In this document: in pieces, positions 50,847-62,460 of the stretch
Layout: every line of letters begins with the position of its first letter
Position numbering within the stretch: position 1 is the first letter of the stretch
Assembly (NCBI RefSeq): GCF_001806325.1
Contig: NZ_CP017580.1
Location: 1,178,001 to 1,242,000 of the forward strand
Direction: 5' to 3'
DNA: 64,000 nucleotides
Source: Curtobacterium sp. BH-2-1-1
GTDB taxonomy: Bacteria > Actinomycetota > Actinomycetes > Actinomycetales > Microbacteriaceae
Notes under the pieces: model-generated
Told to the model about the DNA's origin: nothing
Databases searched by the model: none
The model's input: the letters and a program-made list of their open reading frames with translations, nothing else
Position numbers and translations under genes: made by a program

Positions 50847-52172
50847 CTACTGCTGCGCGTTGAGCGCGGTCGTGAGGTGCTCCGAGAAGCCCTCGGCTGC
50901 CTGCTTCGGCGTCTTCCGACCGGTGGCGACGTCCGCGAACATCGTCTGGAACGTCGAGTCGCCCTCGATCGTCGCCCAGCCCGGGGTCGCCGGCGTCGGA
51001 CGGCTCGTGGAAGCGGCCTCGAAGTACGGCTTGTGGAGCTCGTCCACGTCACCGGCGACCGCGTCGAGCAGCTGCGTGGAGTTCGGCTCCCAGCCGTCGA
51101 CCCCGAACACCTGGTCCTGCTGGAACTTCTTCGAGGTGAGGATCTTCGTGTAGTACAGCGCGAGGTCCTGGTTGGCGGACTTCGACGGGATGCCGAGGTC
51201 GGAGCCACCGAGGAACACCGGCTGCGTCTTGCCCGCCGTGCTCGACGGCATCGCGAACGTGCCGATCTGGTCCTTGAGCTCGGGCTTCGCCGTGGTGATC
51301 GAACCGATCTCCCACGCGGACCCGAGGATCGCCGAGGTGTTGCCCTGCGCGAAGACGTCGGACTCGGCCGGCTTGTCGGTGTTGATGTCCTGCGTGGACT
51401 TCGCCGAGTACGAGTTCTGGAAGTCCTTCCATGCGGTGAGGCCCTTCACGGCGTCGGCGGAGTCGATCGCGCCCTTCCACTTGCCGTCCTTCTCGGTGGC
51501 GATCTGCCCGCCGGCGTCCCACACCCACTGGAGCCCGCCGTACCAGTACTGCCCCGGCATGTAGAACGCCGAGAAGTCCGCCTGCGGGTTCTTCGCCTTG
51601 ACCTTGTCGAGGTCGGCCGTGAGCTCGTCGTAGGACTTCGGGACGTCGGTCACCCCGGCGTCGGCCCACATCTTCTTGTTGTAGATCACCGCGCGGTTGC
51701 CGGCGAAGAGCGGGGCGCCGTACAGCTTGCCGTCCACGGTCGCCGGGCCCTCGAGCCCGGAGAGCCACGTCTGCCCGTCGGCCAGCTCGTCCTTGTACGG
51801 CGAGAGGTCCATCAGGCCACCCGTCGCCGCGTACACCGGCACCTGCGTGTTCCCGAGGTCGACCACGTCCGGCGCGTCCTTCTGCGCGAGGGCCGTGGTG
51901 AGCTTCGTGGTGATGCCGTCCCACTGCTGGAGCTGCAGCTTCACCTTGGCGCCGGTGGCCTTGGTGAACTGCTTCTCGGCGACGTCGAGGATCTTCGGGC
52001 TGAGGTCGCCGTTCATGATCCAGACGGTGAGTGTCTTGCCCTTGCCATCGGGTGTACCGATGGACTTCGTGCCGCCGTCGGAAGCTCCGTTGCTTCCGGC
52101 GGAGCACCCGGTGAGGGCGAGCGCGCCTGCGAGGGCGAGCGCACCGAGTGCGGCGAAACGCGTGCGTGTCAC
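50847..52172 (-). CDS. Sugar-binding lipoprotein of ABC transporter
   Basis: 441 residues. Lipobox ALALTGC sets Cys23 as the lipid-bearing residue. The family 1 binding protein follows (LTVWIMNGDLSPKILDVAEKQF ... APLFAGNRAVIYNKKMWADAGV ... ILGSAWEIGSI). Resembles chitobiose/oligosaccharide binders such as DasA or NgcE; the sugar is not established. GTG with GGGAG seven bases upstream. Operon leader (52173-52371) is comparatively AT-rich with CCTTTATGAAAGG and TTGCGTAATGG, possible operator sequences. Confidence 0.92.
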   Translation of the reverse strand: MTRTRFAALGALALAGALALTGCSAGSNGASDGGTKSIGTPDGKGKTLTVWIMNGDLSPKILDVAEKQFTKATGAKVKLQLQQWDGITTKLTTALAQKDAPDVVDLGNTQVPVYAATGGLMDLSPYKDELADGQTWLSGLEGPATVDGKLYGAPLFAGNRAVIYNKKMWADAGVTDVPKSYDELTADLDKVKAKNPQADFSAFYMPGQYWYGGLQWVWDAGGQIATEKDGKWKGAIDSADAVKGLTAWKDFQNSYSAKSTQDINTDKPAESDVFAQGNTSAILGSAWEIGSITTAKPELKDQIGTFAMPSSTAGKTQPVFLGGSDLGIPSKSANQDLALYYTKILTSKKFQQDQVFGVDGWEPNSTQLLDAVAGDVDELHKPYFEAASTSRPTPATPGWATIEGDSTFQTMFADVATGRKTPKQAAEGFSEHLTTALNAQQ

Positions 52173-52371
52173 GTTGACTCCCTTGGTCCGACCTTTATGA
52201 AAGGACGTTGCGTAATGGTGAGTAAAGACCCATCACGCGGGGATGTCAACCACGAATCGGCAGGCTGTGGACAATCGCGATCCGCATGTTTCCGGGGGAT
52301 CACGGATGTGGAACGGATGATCGACGGCGCTTGACGAACTGGTCATGACCAGGCATGATCAGCCCCCACGC

Positions 52372-52926
52372 TCAGGCGCCGAACGGCACCTCACCGTGCT
52401 GGCTCACACCCGCACGCTGCCGGTAGGCCAGGTGCCCACCGAGGTACCCGCCGACGCCGACGACCGCGAGCCCCGCGAACCCGAGGAGCTTGCCTGCCCC
52501 GTGGTTCCCGGACTTCCGTTGCATCCACGACAGCCCGTACAGCGAGATGCCCACCCAGTTCACGGCCTGGTGCACCCAACCGGTGCGGAGTTGCTCACGA
52601 TCGAGCTCCGACCAGTCGACGTAGCCGGCCACCGAGGCGCTGCCCGACGACACCAGCCCCACACCGACGAGGGTCTTCGCCGCCCGCGCGTTCGCCTTCC
52701 CGCCGATCAGGTCGAGCACCGCGGCCGAGATCCACGCACCCAGCGGCACCTGCACCATGAGCGGGTGCAGCGGGTGCCCGAACGGCACGCCGTGGAGCAG
52801 CTGGCGCAGTGCCTTCGGCTTCGCGAGGGCGTTCACCACGGAACGATCGATGTCGACGGCCTTGTCGAGCACGCTCGCGTGCTCGACGGCGTCGGTGAGG
52901 CGACGGAACGCTCGGATCTCAGGCAT
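52372..52926 (-). CDS. DUF2231 membrane protein
   Basis: 184 residues. GHPLHPLMVQVPLGAWISAAVLDL is the DUF2231 signature, with four hydrophobic segments following. These proteins, often fused to or near Rieske proteins, may bind haem through the histidines; function unknown. ATG start by homology-like residues (MPEIRAFRRLTDAVE). Confidence 0.87.
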   Translation of the reverse strand: MPEIRAFRRLTDAVEHASVLDKAVDIDRSVVNALAKPKALRQLLHGVPFGHPLHPLMVQVPLGAWISAAVLDLIGGKANARAAKTLVGVGLVSSGSASVAGYVDWSELDREQLRTGWVHQAVNWVGISLYGLSWMQRKSGNHGAGKLLGFAGLAVVGVGGYLGGHLAYRQRAGVSQHGEVPFGA

Positions 52927-52951
52927 GCCCTGGACCGTAGGCCGGGCGAGA

Positions 52952-52987
52952 CCGGAGCGTTCACAGCGCGCCAGCGCTGTGCTCCGG
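52952..52987 (-). terminator. Hairpin downstream of clpB
   Basis: CACAGCGC / GCGCTGTG inner stem with CCGGAG / CTCCGG outer stem and a four-base bulge. Beyond it a diverged, family A-like palindrome (GAGGCGGTACCGGTCCC near 53012) remains in the same gap. Confidence 0.65.
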
Positions 52988-53132
52988 GCTCGCCGAGCGA
53001 GCCCGCGAGCGAGGCGGTACCGGTCCCAGGAACCGGCACCGCACCTCTCCCCACCGGCACGGCCGAGCGGCCGCTGGCGCGTCCGCCCGGAACCGGCGGC
53101 GTGGGCCCCGCCCGTAACGTCCAGTGCGCCGC

Positions 53133-55301
<2,169 letters not shown>

Positions 55302-55333
55302 GCGTTCCGTCCTTTCGTTGCGGTGGTCCTATA

Positions 55334-55354
55334 GTTGAGTCTACTCCACTCAAC
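55334..55354 (-). promoter_or_regulatory. HAIR element (HspR operator) of clpB
   Basis: GTTGAGT-N7-ACTCAAC, one base off at each end from the consensus CTTGAGT-N7-ACTCAAG. It precedes clpB by 33 bases and overlaps a TATAGG -10-like box on the - strand. It includes the stop codon of the upstream MFS gene. HspR with DnaK represses such promoters until heat shock. Confidence 0.9.
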
Positions 55355-56768
55355 TTGCGTTCGCAGCGGGAGATTCCCGCCGCGGGTTCCGGACGCCGAC
55401 GGCACTCACGAGCGCGCCGGCGAGGAGCAGCAGCGCCATCACGACCATCGCGCGGTGGAGTCCCTCGACGCTCACGGCACCGCCGAGGACGATCCCGGCG
55501 AGCGCGACCATGACGAGCCCGGCTATCCGCGCGATCGCGTTGTTGACGGCCGAGCCCGCTCCTGCCTCCGACTGCGGGACCGACCCGAGGACCGCACTCG
55601 TCAGCGGCGTCACCATCAACGCGATCCCCGCTCCGACGAGCACCAGACCGGGGAGCACCGACCACCAGTACCCGATCGGCTCGTCACCGGCGAAGAGCAG
55701 CAGGAGCGCCCCGACCGCGGCGATCGCGGGGCCGGCGGCCATGAACCACCGCGGACCCCAGCGGCCGGCCAACGACCCGACCGTGGTGGAGAGGAGCAGG
55801 AGCATCACGGTCGGGGGCAGCGTCGCGAGGCCGGCGAGCCAGGCCGGGAACCGCCAGACCTCTTGCAGGAACAGCGTCACGACGAAGAACACCATCCCGA
55901 GGGCCCCGTAGATCGACAGCGTCGCGAGGTTGCCGACGGTGAAGTTCCGCGCACGGAAGAGCTCGAGCGGGACCAGGGGTGCACCGTGCCTGCGGGTGAC
56001 GCGGAGCTCCCACGGCACGAACGCCACGAGCGCGGCCCCACCGAGCACCAGCGCAGCGAGGACGACCGGCGCGCCCCACCCGAGGCGCTCCTGCTCGATC
56101 AACCCGAGGACGACACCGCCGACGCCCACGACCGCCAGCACTGCGCCGACCACGTCCACGTGCGCCCGCGGCCCCACCCGGACGTCCGCCGAGATCCGCG
56201 ACACGAGTGGGATCGTCACCGCGATCGGCACGGCCGTCAGCACGAAGATCCACCGCCAGCCGATGCCGTCCACGACGAGGCCGCCGACGACCGGCCCGAG
56301 GATCGTCGCGGCGCTCGACCACGCCGTCCACGTGCCGATCGCCTTCGCCTGCGCCGCACCGCGGAACGCCGCCACGATGAGCGCGAGGGCACTCGGGGTC
56401 ACGAGCGCACCACCGACGCCCTGCAGCGCCCGGGCGACGATGAGGACCTCGCCCGTGGGGGCGATCGCGCACACGATCGAGGCGATCCCGAAGACCACGA
56501 GGCCCCACGTGATGATGCGGACGCGGCCGAACAGGTCGGACAGACTGCCGGCCACGAGGATGAGTGAACCGAGCGTCACGAGGTACGCGTCCACCGTCCA
56601 CTGCTGCACGACCAGTCCCCCGCCGAGTTCGTCGCGGATGGCAGGGAGCGCCACGTTCACGACGCTCGAGTCGAGTCCCACGACGAAGGACGACAGGATC
56701 GCGACGACGAGCACGACACGGCGGTCGTCGCGGAGTGGGGCCGTGGCCGCCGGGGCTGGGGTCGTCAT
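55350..56768 (-). CDS. DHA2-type MFS drug exporter
   Basis: 472 residues, about fourteen helices. First helix FVVGLDSSVVNVALPAIRDELGG (with the D-S-S-V-V-N-V-A-L-P run), QQWTVDAYLVTLGS, and SDLFGRVRI (motif A) are classic for the EmrB/QacA branch. Exports toxic compounds by proton antiport; substrate unknown. ATG 56768. Its last codons overlap the HAIR operator of clpB. Confidence 0.93.
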   Translation of the reverse strand: MTTPAPAATAPLRDDRRVVLVVAILSSFVVGLDSSVVNVALPAIRDELGGGLVVQQWTVDAYLVTLGSLILVAGSLSDLFGRVRIITWGLVVFGIASIVCAIAPTGEVLIVARALQGVGGALVTPSALALIVAAFRGAAQAKAIGTWTAWSSAATILGPVVGGLVVDGIGWRWIFVLTAVPIAVTIPLVSRISADVRVGPRAHVDVVGAVLAVVGVGGVVLGLIEQERLGWGAPVVLAALVLGGAALVAFVPWELRVTRRHGAPLVPLELFRARNFTVGNLATLSIYGALGMVFFVVTLFLQEVWRFPAWLAGLATLPPTVMLLLLSTTVGSLAGRWGPRWFMAAGPAIAAVGALLLLFAGDEPIGYWWSVLPGLVLVGAGIALMVTPLTSAVLGSVPQSEAGAGSAVNNAIARIAGLVMVALAGIVLGGAVSVEGLHRAMVVMALLLLAGALVSAVGVRNPRRESPAANAS

Positions 56769-56843
56769 GTGCCCATCCTCCGCCACCGCGCGCGGTCCCG
56801 CCTGCCCCTGGGAGGACCTGTGGACAACTCGCCGGACACGACG

Positions 56844-56876
56844 AAGCCCCCGCGACCGATGGGGTCACGGGGGCTT
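56844..56876 (-). terminator. Hairpin terminator of tatA
   Basis: Stem AAGCCCCCGCGACC against GGTCACGGGGGCTT, with one mismatch, five-base loop, 23 bases past the tatA stop. Confidence 0.82.
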
Positions 56877-56898
56877 CCGACAGGACGGGGCTGGGGTC

Positions 56899-57171
56899 CT
56901 AGTTCCTGGAGTCCGAGTTCGGCTGGACCGACGGGCCGGGGTTGACGACCGGCTGCGGAGCCGCCTCGGCCGCGGTGTTCGTCACCGTCGTGGTCTGCAC
57001 GCCGGGGTCGGTGCCCTTGGCCTTCTTCTCGTCGTCGCCCATCTCCTTCTTGAAGATGTTGATCGACTGCCCGAGGCCCTTGGCGAGTGCCGGGAGCTTG
57101 GTCGCACCGAACAGCAGGATGACGATCCCGAGGATGATCAGCAGGTGTACGCCACCGAGGTTTCCGAGCAT
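56899..57171 (-). CDS. tatA: Twin-arginine translocase subunit TatA
   Basis: 90 residues: [45 protein letters not shown], one membrane helix, the FG hinge and amphipathic helix, then an acidic, Thr/Pro-rich tail. Forms the pore for folded-protein export. The second of two adjacent ATGs is used, since AGGAG is five bases away. Encoded alone; tatC and tatB are not nearby. Confidence 0.95.
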   Translation of the reverse strand: MLGNLGGVHLLIILGIVILLFGATKLPALAKGLGQSINIFKKEMGDDEKKAKGTDPGVQTTTVTNTAAEAAPQPVVNPGPSVQPNSDSRN

Positions 57172-57314
57172 CATGACTCCTTGAATCTGGATCTGGTCGC
57201 CGTCTCCGAGTCACCGTCGACGCGTGCGGCGGAAGTCCGTCGTGCACCCATCGTAACTCGCACCGGTCGGGAAACCCAGGCCGGGCACCCGAACGGACAC
57301 CGTTCGCACAGGCA

Positions 57315-57348
57315 GCACCCCCGGACTGCCGTTGCAGCCCGGGGGTGC
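57315..57348 (-). terminator. Hairpin terminator of the glycosyltransferase gene
   Basis: Perfect 10-bp stem GCACCCCCGG / CCGGGGGTGC, 14-base loop, 32 bases past the stop. Confidence 0.8.
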
Positions 57349-57379
57349 GCGTGCCGGTCGCGGGTCAGGCGCGACCGGG

Positions 57380-58867
57380 TCAGTAGGCACCTCGGGAGCG
57401 CAGCACGGACGGGATGGTCCGGGCGAGGATGACGACGTCGTGGACGAAGGACCAGTTCTCGACGTAGTGCAGGTCGAGTCGGACACCGTCGGCCCAGTCG
57501 AGGTCCGAGCGGCCGCTCACCTGCCAGAGCCCGGTGATGCCCGGGGTCACGAGCAGCCGACGGTCGGCGAAGTCCTCGTACAGGGCGACCTCGCGCGGGA
57601 GGGCGGGTCGGGGGCCCACCAGGCTCATCGAACCGGTCAGGACGTTCCACAGCTGCGGCAGCTCGTCGAGGGACGTCCGACGCAGGAACGCACCGACCCG
57701 GGTGATGCGCGGATCGTGCTTCATCTTGAAGAGCGGCCCTGCGCCCTCGTTCGCCTGCTCGAGCGCGGCCACCCGGGCTTCGGCGTCGACGCACATCGTC
57801 CGGAACTTGAGGATCGGGAACTCCCGCCCGTCGCGCCCCACGCGGGTCTGGCGGAAGAACACGGGGCCACGGTCGTCCGCGCGGATGACCAGGGCGATGA
57901 CGGCGAACACCGGCGCGAGGAGCAGCAGACCGATGCCGGCGCCGACGACGTCGAGCGTCCGCTTGCCGATCCGCCGCCGGTAGTCGGGCGTCTCGACGTG
58001 CATGAGCGGCAGGCCGTCGACAGGTCGTTCGTGCACCCGGCCGGCGGCGATGTCCGCCAGCGGCGAGGACACCACGAGTTCGACGCCGTGCGCTTCCAGT
58101 TGCCATCCGAGCCGCCGGAGTCGCTCGTGCCCGCCCCGGATCGCGCCGGCGACCACCACGGCGGCCACCGGTTCGCTCTGGGCCCGGTCGAGGACGGCGT
58201 CGACCCCGTCGATCACCGGGACGCTCGTGTCCCCGAGCGGCACCCGGGACCCGGCCCGGACGCAGTCGGAGATGATCGCCCGGACGCGGTACCCCGCCGC
58301 GGGGGTGGCCGCGATGCGCCGTCCGACGTAGGTCACGTCGTCGAGGTCACCGACGAGCAGGACGTCCTGCAGCCCCTCGCCCCGGCAGCGACGTCGAGCG
58401 AGCACGGTCCGGACGGCCTTCCGACCGATCGCGAGGAGGAGCAGCCCGAGCGGGAACGCGATGGCGACGTAGCCGCGGGCGAGGTCGACCTGGACGGCGT
58501 ACGCGACCCCGGCCACCGTCGCGACGGTGACGAGGCTCGCGGTGATGAGTCGCCGGAACTCGTCGCCGCCGACGCCGACGATGCGCGGGTCTCGGCTGCG
58601 GGACACCGTGAGCAGGACCATCCAGGCCACGATCATCACGGGGGCGACCACGAACTCGGTCCACCCGGCAGCGCTCGAACCCGCGGGGAGCTCACCGGGG
58701 AACCGGACCACGTGGGCGACGGCGAACGCGACGAGCAACAACCCCAGGTCGAGCCTGGCCAGGCCGAAGCCCGTCGCACGGCTGCGGCGGGTCCGGCTGC
58801 GGGTCGGACGCCCGACGACCTCGACGGAACGGGACACCGCGCTCAGCGGTCGCATCGCGAGTGACAT
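57380..58867 (-). CDS. Polyprenyl glycosylphosphotransferase (WbaP/CpsE-like)
   Basis: 495 residues. Four N-terminal helices, a central nucleotide-binding-like domain (VLLVGDLDDVTYVGRRIAATP), a fifth helix, then the sugar transferase domain: KRTLDVVGAGIGLLLLAP, FRQTRVGRDGREFPILKFRTM, TSLDELPQLWNVLTG, and SLVGPRPALP. Adds the first sugar-phosphate to undecaprenyl phosphate in exopolysaccharide synthesis. No other EPS gene is nearby. ATG chosen because AGGAGG precedes it. Confidence 0.94.
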   Translation of the reverse strand: MSLAMRPLSAVSRSVEVVGRPTRSRTRRSRATGFGLARLDLGLLLVAFAVAHVVRFPGELPAGSSAAGWTEFVVAPVMIVAWMVLLTVSRSRDPRIVGVGGDEFRRLITASLVTVATVAGVAYAVQVDLARGYVAIAFPLGLLLLAIGRKAVRTVLARRRCRGEGLQDVLLVGDLDDVTYVGRRIAATPAAGYRVRAIISDCVRAGSRVPLGDTSVPVIDGVDAVLDRAQSEPVAAVVVAGAIRGGHERLRRLGWQLEAHGVELVVSSPLADIAAGRVHERPVDGLPLMHVETPDYRRRIGKRTLDVVGAGIGLLLLAPVFAVIALVIRADDRGPVFFRQTRVGRDGREFPILKFRTMCVDAEARVAALEQANEGAGPLFKMKHDPRITRVGAFLRRTSLDELPQLWNVLTGSMSLVGPRPALPREVALYEDFADRRLLVTPGITGLWQVSGRSDLDWADGVRLDLHYVENWSFVHDVVILARTIPSVLRSRGAY

Positions 58868-58951
58868 CGGGAGCCCTCCTGTCGGCCACCGGCCGGGGAA
58901 GGACCGACCGGGTGCCGCGGTCATCCGGGAGGACGGAACGGCACTCCGATC

Positions 58952-58981
58952 AGAATATCACGATGGAGTTCTGCATATCAA
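58952..58981 (-). promoter_or_regulatory. Predicted promoter of the glycosyltransferase gene
   Basis: TTGATA (complement of 58976-58981) and TATTCT (complement of 58952-58957), spacing 18 bases, in an AT-rich island. The -35 box shares bases with the stop codon of the upstream GH2 gene. Confidence 0.7.
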
Positions 58982-61761
58982 TCGTCGAGCACGTCCGCGA
59001 GCGTCCACGCCACGGGAGCCGCAGTGAGCGCCGGGATGTCCGCCTCGGTCACGCCGCGCAGTCGGTAGGCGACACGCTCCCCCGGCAGCAGGGTCATGAA
59101 CCCGCGGTCGACCGTGCCCCCGGGTGCGACCCGGTCGGGCTGGAAGAGGAGGTCCCGCACGAGGCCCTCCGCCTCGACGACGAGGTCGAGGCCGTCGCCG
59201 TCGGGAGCCGCGGTGAAGGCGGTCCGGTAGCGTGCCGGCTCCCAGCGCATGTCCTTGTCGGGTCCCGGGGTCCACACCGCCCGTCGCCAGTCCATGTCCG
59301 CGACGACGAGCTCGTTCGTCGGGTCGTCCACCACGCCGACCGACTCCGGCAGCGCCACCACGGCGACACCGGCGGCGGAGAGGCGGACGGGCAGCGACGC
59401 CTCGGCGAGGACCGTCCCCGCGAGTGTGACCCGCCGCACGCGGACGACGCTGTCGTGCCCCGTGCGGGTCGAGCGGACGGCGACCTCGATGGGCGCGTTG
59501 CCGAACGACCCGGGCGACACCCCGAGCGAGAGCGTGTCCGCCAGGTCGCCCAGATCGGCCGTCTCACCGACGGAGGCCGACGTGGTCGGGCGATCCGCGC
59601 CTCCTGGCTGCCCCGACGGCTCGCCCGCAGAACCGGACGCGCCCGCCGGAGCGGACCCGCCCCCCGGACCGGACGCGCCCGCTGGAGCGGACCCGCCCCC
59701 CGGAGCGGACCCGCCCGCTGGACCGGACCCGACCGCAGCCGCGACCGTGGACACCGGACGGATCGTCAGCAGCACGTCGTCGTAGAGCCGCCGCAGCTCG
59801 TGCGCGAGCGGCTTCAGCCGCCCGGCCGAGTCGATCGCCGACCACGACGAGACCGGCCAGAGGTCGTTCAGCTGCCACACGACGACGCCTCTGTTCCGGG
59901 GCCAGTGCGTCCGCCAGTGCTCGACGCCCGTCGCGATGGCGCGCGCCTGCTGCAGCTGCGTCAGGTAGTGCCACCGGTCGAACTCGGCCGGCGCCACGGA
60001 GCCGAACCGCGGCGCGATGCCCCGCGCGAGCTTCCCCATGCCGTCCGCGGCCTTCTGGTGGTGGACGACACCGGGCGAGTCCACCGCGAGCGGTGAGTCC
60101 CGCACCGCGTCGCGCAGCGTGCGCCACGCGGGCGGTGCCTGCCAGCCGAACTCCGAGACGAACCGTGGTACCGAGTCGCGGTAGGCGGTGTCCGGGAGCC
60201 GGTTCCAGACGTCCCACGAGTGGTGCGTCTCGTGGTCGACGTCGTTCGCGGGGAGCGACTCGGAGCCCGACCACGGCGAGGCGACCGTGTAGAAGCGCGA
60301 GGGGTCGACCGCGTCGACGATCGTCGGCAGGAGGTCGAGGTAGTAGTCCAGACCCCAGCCGCGGCCCTCGAGCGAGGCCTCCCAGCCGTCGACCTCGTGC
60401 AGCCAGATGTTCTCGTTGTTGCCGTTCCAGAGCACGAGCGAGGGGTGCCGTGCGAGCCGGGCGACGTTGTCCCGGGCCTCGGCGATGACCTCGCTGCGGA
60501 TCGGCTCGCCCTCGGGGTAGGCCGCGCAGGCGAACGGGAAGTCCTGCCAGACGAGCAGTCCGAGCTCGTCGCAGACCTCGTAGAAGTCGTTCGACTCGTA
60601 GACCCCGCCGCCCCAGACCCGCACGAGGTTGACGTTGAGGTCCGCTGCCGCGCGCAGACGGTCCTCGACCCGGTCGCGCGACACCCGCGAGACGATGACG
60701 TCGTCCGGGATCCAGTTCACGCCGCGGACGTCGATGAGCGTGCCGTTGACGTGGACGTTGAACGGCTTGCCGATGCTGTCGGACGTCGTCTCGATGCGCG
60801 TCGAGCGGAAACCGGTGCGGAACGTCGAGCGGTCGAGGACCTCGCCGTCGACCGTCTGCAGCTCGACCACGACGTCGTACCGGTCCTGCGCGCCGTAGCC
60901 ACGCGGCCACCACCGCTGGACCTCCGGCACCCGCACGGTGACCACGGTCTCGTCGTCGCGCGGGGTCAGCTGTGCGCGGGAGCGCTGGCGGGTGGTGCCA
61001 CCCTCGGCCGTCGCTCCGCTGACCGTCACGACGAGCACGAGGTCGTCGTCCTCGCCGTCCTGGTCGAGGTCGTTCAGCCCGGAGCGCTCGACGGTGATGT
61101 GCGCATCCAGCACGCCCTCGCCCGCCTCGACGTCGACCAGGGGCCGGACGTCGCGCAGCCTGGCGGTCGACCAGCGCTCGATCGCGACCGGTCGCCACGG
61201 ACCGCTCGTGACCGCCGTCAGCCCCCAGTCCCACCCGAAGTTCGAGGCCATCTTGCGGATGTACGGGAACGGTTCGTCGTACGGACCGGGCATGCTGCCG
61301 GCCTTCGCCGCGACGCGTCCGGCCTCGCGGTAGGGCGACTCGAACAGGAGCTCGAGCGTCTTCTCCCCGCGGCCGACGCCGCCGGTGCTGTCTCGAGCGT
61401 CGAAGCGGTAGCGGCGGTGCATGTTCCGCGTCGTCCCCACCACGACGCCGTCGAGGCTGAGCTCGGCGACGGTGTCGAGCCCGTCGCACACGAGGTCCAC
61501 ACGCTCGAAGCCCCGCGGGTCGACGTCGACGGTGCGCTGGTAGGACCAGTCGGCCCGGCCGACCCACTTGGCGCCGTCCTCGTTCCGGTCGAACGTTGGG
61601 TCCGCCAGCAGCCCCTCGCGCTCGAGGTCGGTGTGGACCTGCCCCGGCACGGTGGCGCCGATGGTCCGGCCCACGACGTCGGCCGGCGCGCCTGCTGGCG
61701 GCGCCTCACCCGCCATGGTCACGGTCCAGCCGTCGCGGAGTTCCTCGCGTTCGAGGGTCAT
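58978..61761 (-). CDS. GH2 beta-mannosidase with low-complexity insert
   Basis: 927 residues. N-terminal sugar-binding domain, Ig-like domain, then TIM barrel: acid/base Glu450 (WNGNNEN), nucleophile Glu537 (VSEFGWQ), and WQLNDLWPVSSW. A RKMASNFGWDWG run (~169-180) is diagnostic for beta-mannosidases. Cuts terminal beta-mannose. Residues ~679-728 are a Gly/Ala/Pro/Ser-rich insert with two copies of GGGSAPAGASG, not usual in this family. ATG with AAGGA. No sugar transporter or regulator adjacent. Confidence 0.93.
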   Translation of the reverse strand: MTLEREELRDGWTVTMAGEAPPAGAPADVVGRTIGATVPGQVHTDLEREGLLADPTFDRNEDGAKWVGRADWSYQRTVDVDPRGFERVDLVCDGLDTVAELSLDGVVVGTTRNMHRRYRFDARDSTGGVGRGEKTLELLFESPYREAGRVAAKAGSMPGPYDEPFPYIRKMASNFGWDWGLTAVTSGPWRPVAIERWSTARLRDVRPLVDVEAGEGVLDAHITVERSGLNDLDQDGEDDDLVLVVTVSGATAEGGTTRQRSRAQLTPRDDETVVTVRVPEVQRWWPRGYGAQDRYDVVVELQTVDGEVLDRSTFRTGFRSTRIETTSDSIGKPFNVHVNGTLIDVRGVNWIPDDVIVSRVSRDRVEDRLRAAADLNVNLVRVWGGGVYESNDFYEVCDELGLLVWQDFPFACAAYPEGEPIRSEVIAEARDNVARLARHPSLVLWNGNNENIWLHEVDGWEASLEGRGWGLDYYLDLLPTIVDAVDPSRFYTVASPWSGSESLPANDVDHETHHSWDVWNRLPDTAYRDSVPRFVSEFGWQAPPAWRTLRDAVRDSPLAVDSPGVVHHQKAADGMGKLARGIAPRFGSVAPAEFDRWHYLTQLQQARAIATGVEHWRTHWPRNRGVVVWQLNDLWPVSSWSAIDSAGRLKPLAHELRRLYDDVLLTIRPVSTVAAAVGSGPAGGSAPGGGSAPAGASGPGGGSAPAGASGSAGEPSGQPGGADRPTTSASVGETADLGDLADTLSLGVSPGSFGNAPIEVAVRSTRTGHDSVVRVRRVTLAGTVLAEASLPVRLSAAGVAVVALPESVGVVDDPTNELVVADMDWRRAVWTPGPDKDMRWEPARYRTAFTAAPDGDGLDLVVEAEGLVRDLLFQPDRVAPGGTVDRGFMTLLPGERVAYRLRGVTEADIPALTAAPVAWTLADVLDD

Positions 61762-61979
61762 GCGGGTCCTTCTCTTCGGCGGACGGGTTGGTGTCCGCTG
61801 CGGTCGGGACGCCGGCCGGGGGCCCGCCTCGTGGCCGGGTTCTCGGCCGGGAGGCGCGGCACCGGTTGCCCGGGCGTCGTCGCGTCGCGCGCGCGGAACG
61901 CTGGTGCGGTCGCGCGTCGGGGTGCTCGGCGATGCTAGTACGGCGACCTTGCAGGACTGCGAGTGGCAGGCTGGAAGAC

Positions 61980-62378
61980 GTGATCAGTGTTGCACTCGCC
62001 ACCGCCCTGCGTGACGCCGGCCTGCGGTGGCACCCGACGACCGGTGACCGGTTCGTGATCGACAAGCCGGGTGTCGACGACGACGTCTACACAGTGTCCG
62101 AGATGACCGTGGAGCGGCACGACTACCCCTCGGGGACGGTGCTCGGCTTCAACGGGACGACCGAGTGGGCGCTCGACTCGGTCGACGCCGCGGAGTCCCT
62201 CTGGCTCCCGCGCGAGGACCAGCTGCGTGGGCTGCTCGGGCCCGCGTTCGTGTCCCTGTCGGCGGGGTTCACGGTGGTCGCGACGGTCGACGGCGCTGAT
62301 CGTTCCTTCACGTCCGACGACGCTGCGGAGGCGTACGGGCTGGCCCTGCAGGCGTACATCACGGCGGCACTGGCGTAG
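61980..62378 (+). CDS. Small conserved actinobacterial protein
   Basis: 132 residues, cytosolic. MISVALATALRDAGLRWHPTTGDRFVID ... TVLGFNGTTEWALDSV. I recall similar short proteins in Microbacteriaceae, sometimes named pilus assembly protein CpaE without support. GTG start with GGAAG. TAGTAC at 61935 may be -10. Function unknown. Confidence 0.72.
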   Translation: MISVALATALRDAGLRWHPTTGDRFVIDKPGVDDDVYTVSEMTVERHDYPSGTVLGFNGTTEWALDSVDAAESLWLPREDQLRGLLGPAFVSLSAGFTVVATVDGADRSFTSDDAAEAYGLALQAYITAALA

Positions 62379-62460
62379 CTGGGTACGCCGGGCGGCGGCG
62401 GCTCGCCCGGGCTGAACGTTGCCGGAATGCCTGCTGGGTGGCCTTTGGTTGACTCGGACC

